A DNA stretch of 39,614 bases, taken from the NCBI GenBank assembly GCA_009602725.1, contig WELB01000274.1, positions 108,909 to 148,522 of the forward strand, written 5' to 3'. The position numbers were made by a program, and so were the translations under genes. Origin of the DNA: Spirogloea muscicola. Taxonomy: Eukaryota; Streptophyta; Zygnematophyceae; Spirogloeales; Spirogloeaceae. This document shows positions 38,442-39,614 of the stretch, piece after piece; within the stretch, counting starts at the first letter, position 1, and each line of letters opens with the position of its first letter. The notes under the pieces were generated by a model that was not told the origin of the DNA, did no database searches, and saw nothing but the letters and a program-made list of their open reading frames with translations.

Positions 38442-39345
38442 CTAGGATGGACAAGCGTTGTTGCCTGATGGGCATTGGCCTTGACCGTCACAGAAAGAGC
38501 AGCAGGTGTTGTTTATAAGAGAGCAGTCCGATGGCCTGCACTGGAGACTGGGGTCGTAGAAGTACTCTGCCAGACATTGTCCGCTCCTGCAGGCAATGGA
38601 AACTTGGCCGATCATGATGTAGCATGTGCAGAACCGGCAGACAGAAGACCAGGAGCCCAACTGGCTGTCTGGCTATAAGCAACTGACAAACTCAAACATC
38701 CACTGCTTCACACACGGCAGTATCGCATTGATGCCTTAGGACGGTGCATTCATCATGTAGCTGCTCGTGGCGAGGTTCCATGCACATGCAACAGCAGGAG
38801 TGAGATCTTCCAGGCAGGCTTTGCGACTTAGAAGACGAAGCTGTGCAATGTCGAGCAGACAACATATAGGCGTTACTCTTACACCCTTACTACTTCTGGA
38901 ACTTACTGGCACTGAAGCTGGGTGCACGCGGAGGAGTAGCTGGTACTGTAGCAAGGATGGCCATCTGGGAAAGTGATTACTTCACAGAATCCATTGTAGC
39001 TACAATGATGCACAATGAAGAGTGTGAGTGACACTGCGATCGCCCTATCCACATGGACTTGTGAAAAGACATCGTGAACCTCAACAAGCCTGTGTTTGTA
39101 CCCTACTTCAAGCAGGACACATGTACGTTGTACTGCTGAAGCTCTTCTTGAGGCCCTGTGCATTGCAAGCTATGTGCTGGCAACAGAGTATGCAGGCTGT
39201 GGGGATTGTAGGTTATGAGCAATACTCGCAGTTTCCACCCATACACGTGTAGATTGGATCACGATCCAATCCCAGGGTCTGGCAAGTATAATGAGCATGA
39301 TCGATGAGACAGGCTGCACAGCAATGAACAAGAGAGCTGTCTTAG
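38442..39345 (-). CDS. Possible multi-exon cysteine-rich protein, partial
   Basis: Three minus-strand blocks are unusually cysteine-rich. Block 1, about 39,345-39,226: HCCAACLIDHAHYTCQ then DPIYTCMGGNCEYCS. Block 2, about 38,999-38,911: YNGFCEVITFPDGHPCY and SSACTQLQC, bordered by a CATTGTAG acceptor and a perfect GTAAGT donor. Block 3, about 38,600-38,442: RSGQCLAEYFYDPSLQC, PSDCSLINNTCCSFCDGQ, GQCPSGNNACPS-stop. Spacing and regular Cys placement suggest an extracellular, disulfide-rich protein with short repeated modules. Exon joins are not proven and no signal peptide was found. Upstream exons may lie beyond the window. Confidence 0.4.
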
Positions 39346-39479
39346 AAGAGACGGGATGGCAGAGGTAGTGGCGGAGAGATTTTGTGGGATTGAAGTCTGA
39401 AAGCGAAACCGAGCTAAGGAATGAAGTGACTAGATCGAAAGAAGCATGACGAGGCAATTGGCAAGGGAGAGTGGTAGGA

Positions 39480-39614
39480 GGACAGAGAAACAACAGCAGA
39501 AAACGCAGAAGGGGGGAGGGAGGGAGCCGAAGAGAGCCAGAGAGAGAGAGGGTGAGGAGAGAGAGGTATAGGGGAAGAACATGGAAGAAAAAGGGAGAGG
39601 GGTCGGAGGGGGGG
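39480..39614. repeat. Purine-rich GA low-complexity tract
   Basis: Almost entirely A and G on the plus strand, with GAGAGAGA and GGGAGGGAGG runs. It could be upstream sequence of the cysteine-rich minus-strand gene, but no element is recognisable. Confidence 0.7.

Overview
The window is nuclear DNA from a eukaryote. It has spliced genes with GT-AG introns, Ty3-type and non-LTR retrotransposon relics, a plant-type O-fucosyltransferase gene, and no bacterial gene organisation. The retroelement types (a non-LTR element ending in a zinc finger plus restriction-like endonuclease, and a Ty3 element with a PHD finger after integrase) together with the O-fucosyltransferase make a green-lineage alga my best guess. 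I cannot name the organism, and the lineage call is inference. Most of the sequence is nested, decayed mobile DNA.

The backbone is a large imperfect inverted duplication. Arm A (about 7.4-14.0 kb) and arm B (about 16.3-22.9 kb) mirror each other around about 15.2 kb, with a spacer of about 2.3 kb. Each arm carries a copy of one multi-exon O-fucosyltransferase gene, transcribed outward. Matching exons have the same length and their mirrored coordinates sum to about 30,420-30,455. Copy A (minus strand) keeps an open reading frame across seven exons (371 codons) and probably has an N-terminal membrane anchor. Copy B (plus strand) has an in-frame TAG at the end of its fourth core exon, a second likely stop, an altered RRGD motif and no anchor-coding segment, so it reads as a pseudogene.

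The second theme is one superfamily of non-LTR retrotransposons. The best copy (about 31.1-27.7 kb, minus) shows a pre-RT region, an RT with YADD, a C/H zinc finger and a restriction-like endonuclease. Its ORF ends in a signature resembling SDLRLLTRxY-stop, followed by a 3' UTR with a GGGCTGGCTTTxxCAGCCC stem-loop and a TTC-rich tail. Several tens of 5'-truncated 3' ends of this superfamily are scattered on both strands. Several are nested in each other, and some have readable target-site duplications of 4-8 bp.

Layout: 0-0.6 kb GC/GGC-rich sequence; 0.6-1.55 kb tail repeats; 1.55-3.11 kb an LTR with two nested insertions; 3.1-4.7 kb GC palindrome array and unassigned DNA; 4.7-7.1 kb a broken minus-strand endonuclease copy with an internal insertion; 7.4-22.9 kb the inverted duplication; 22.9-26.5 kb stacked retroelement 3' ends plus one unknown coding-like block; 26.5-27.5 kb a 111-bp minisatellite; 27.7-32.6 kb RT/endonuclease copies; 33.5-37.0 kb a decayed Ty3 pol split by a 1.27-kb solo LTR; 37.7-39.3 kb weak ORFs and cysteine-rich exon-like blocks; 39.5-39.6 kb purine-rich DNA. 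There is one assembly gap (12,690-13,031) and single Ns at 17,882 and 22,933.
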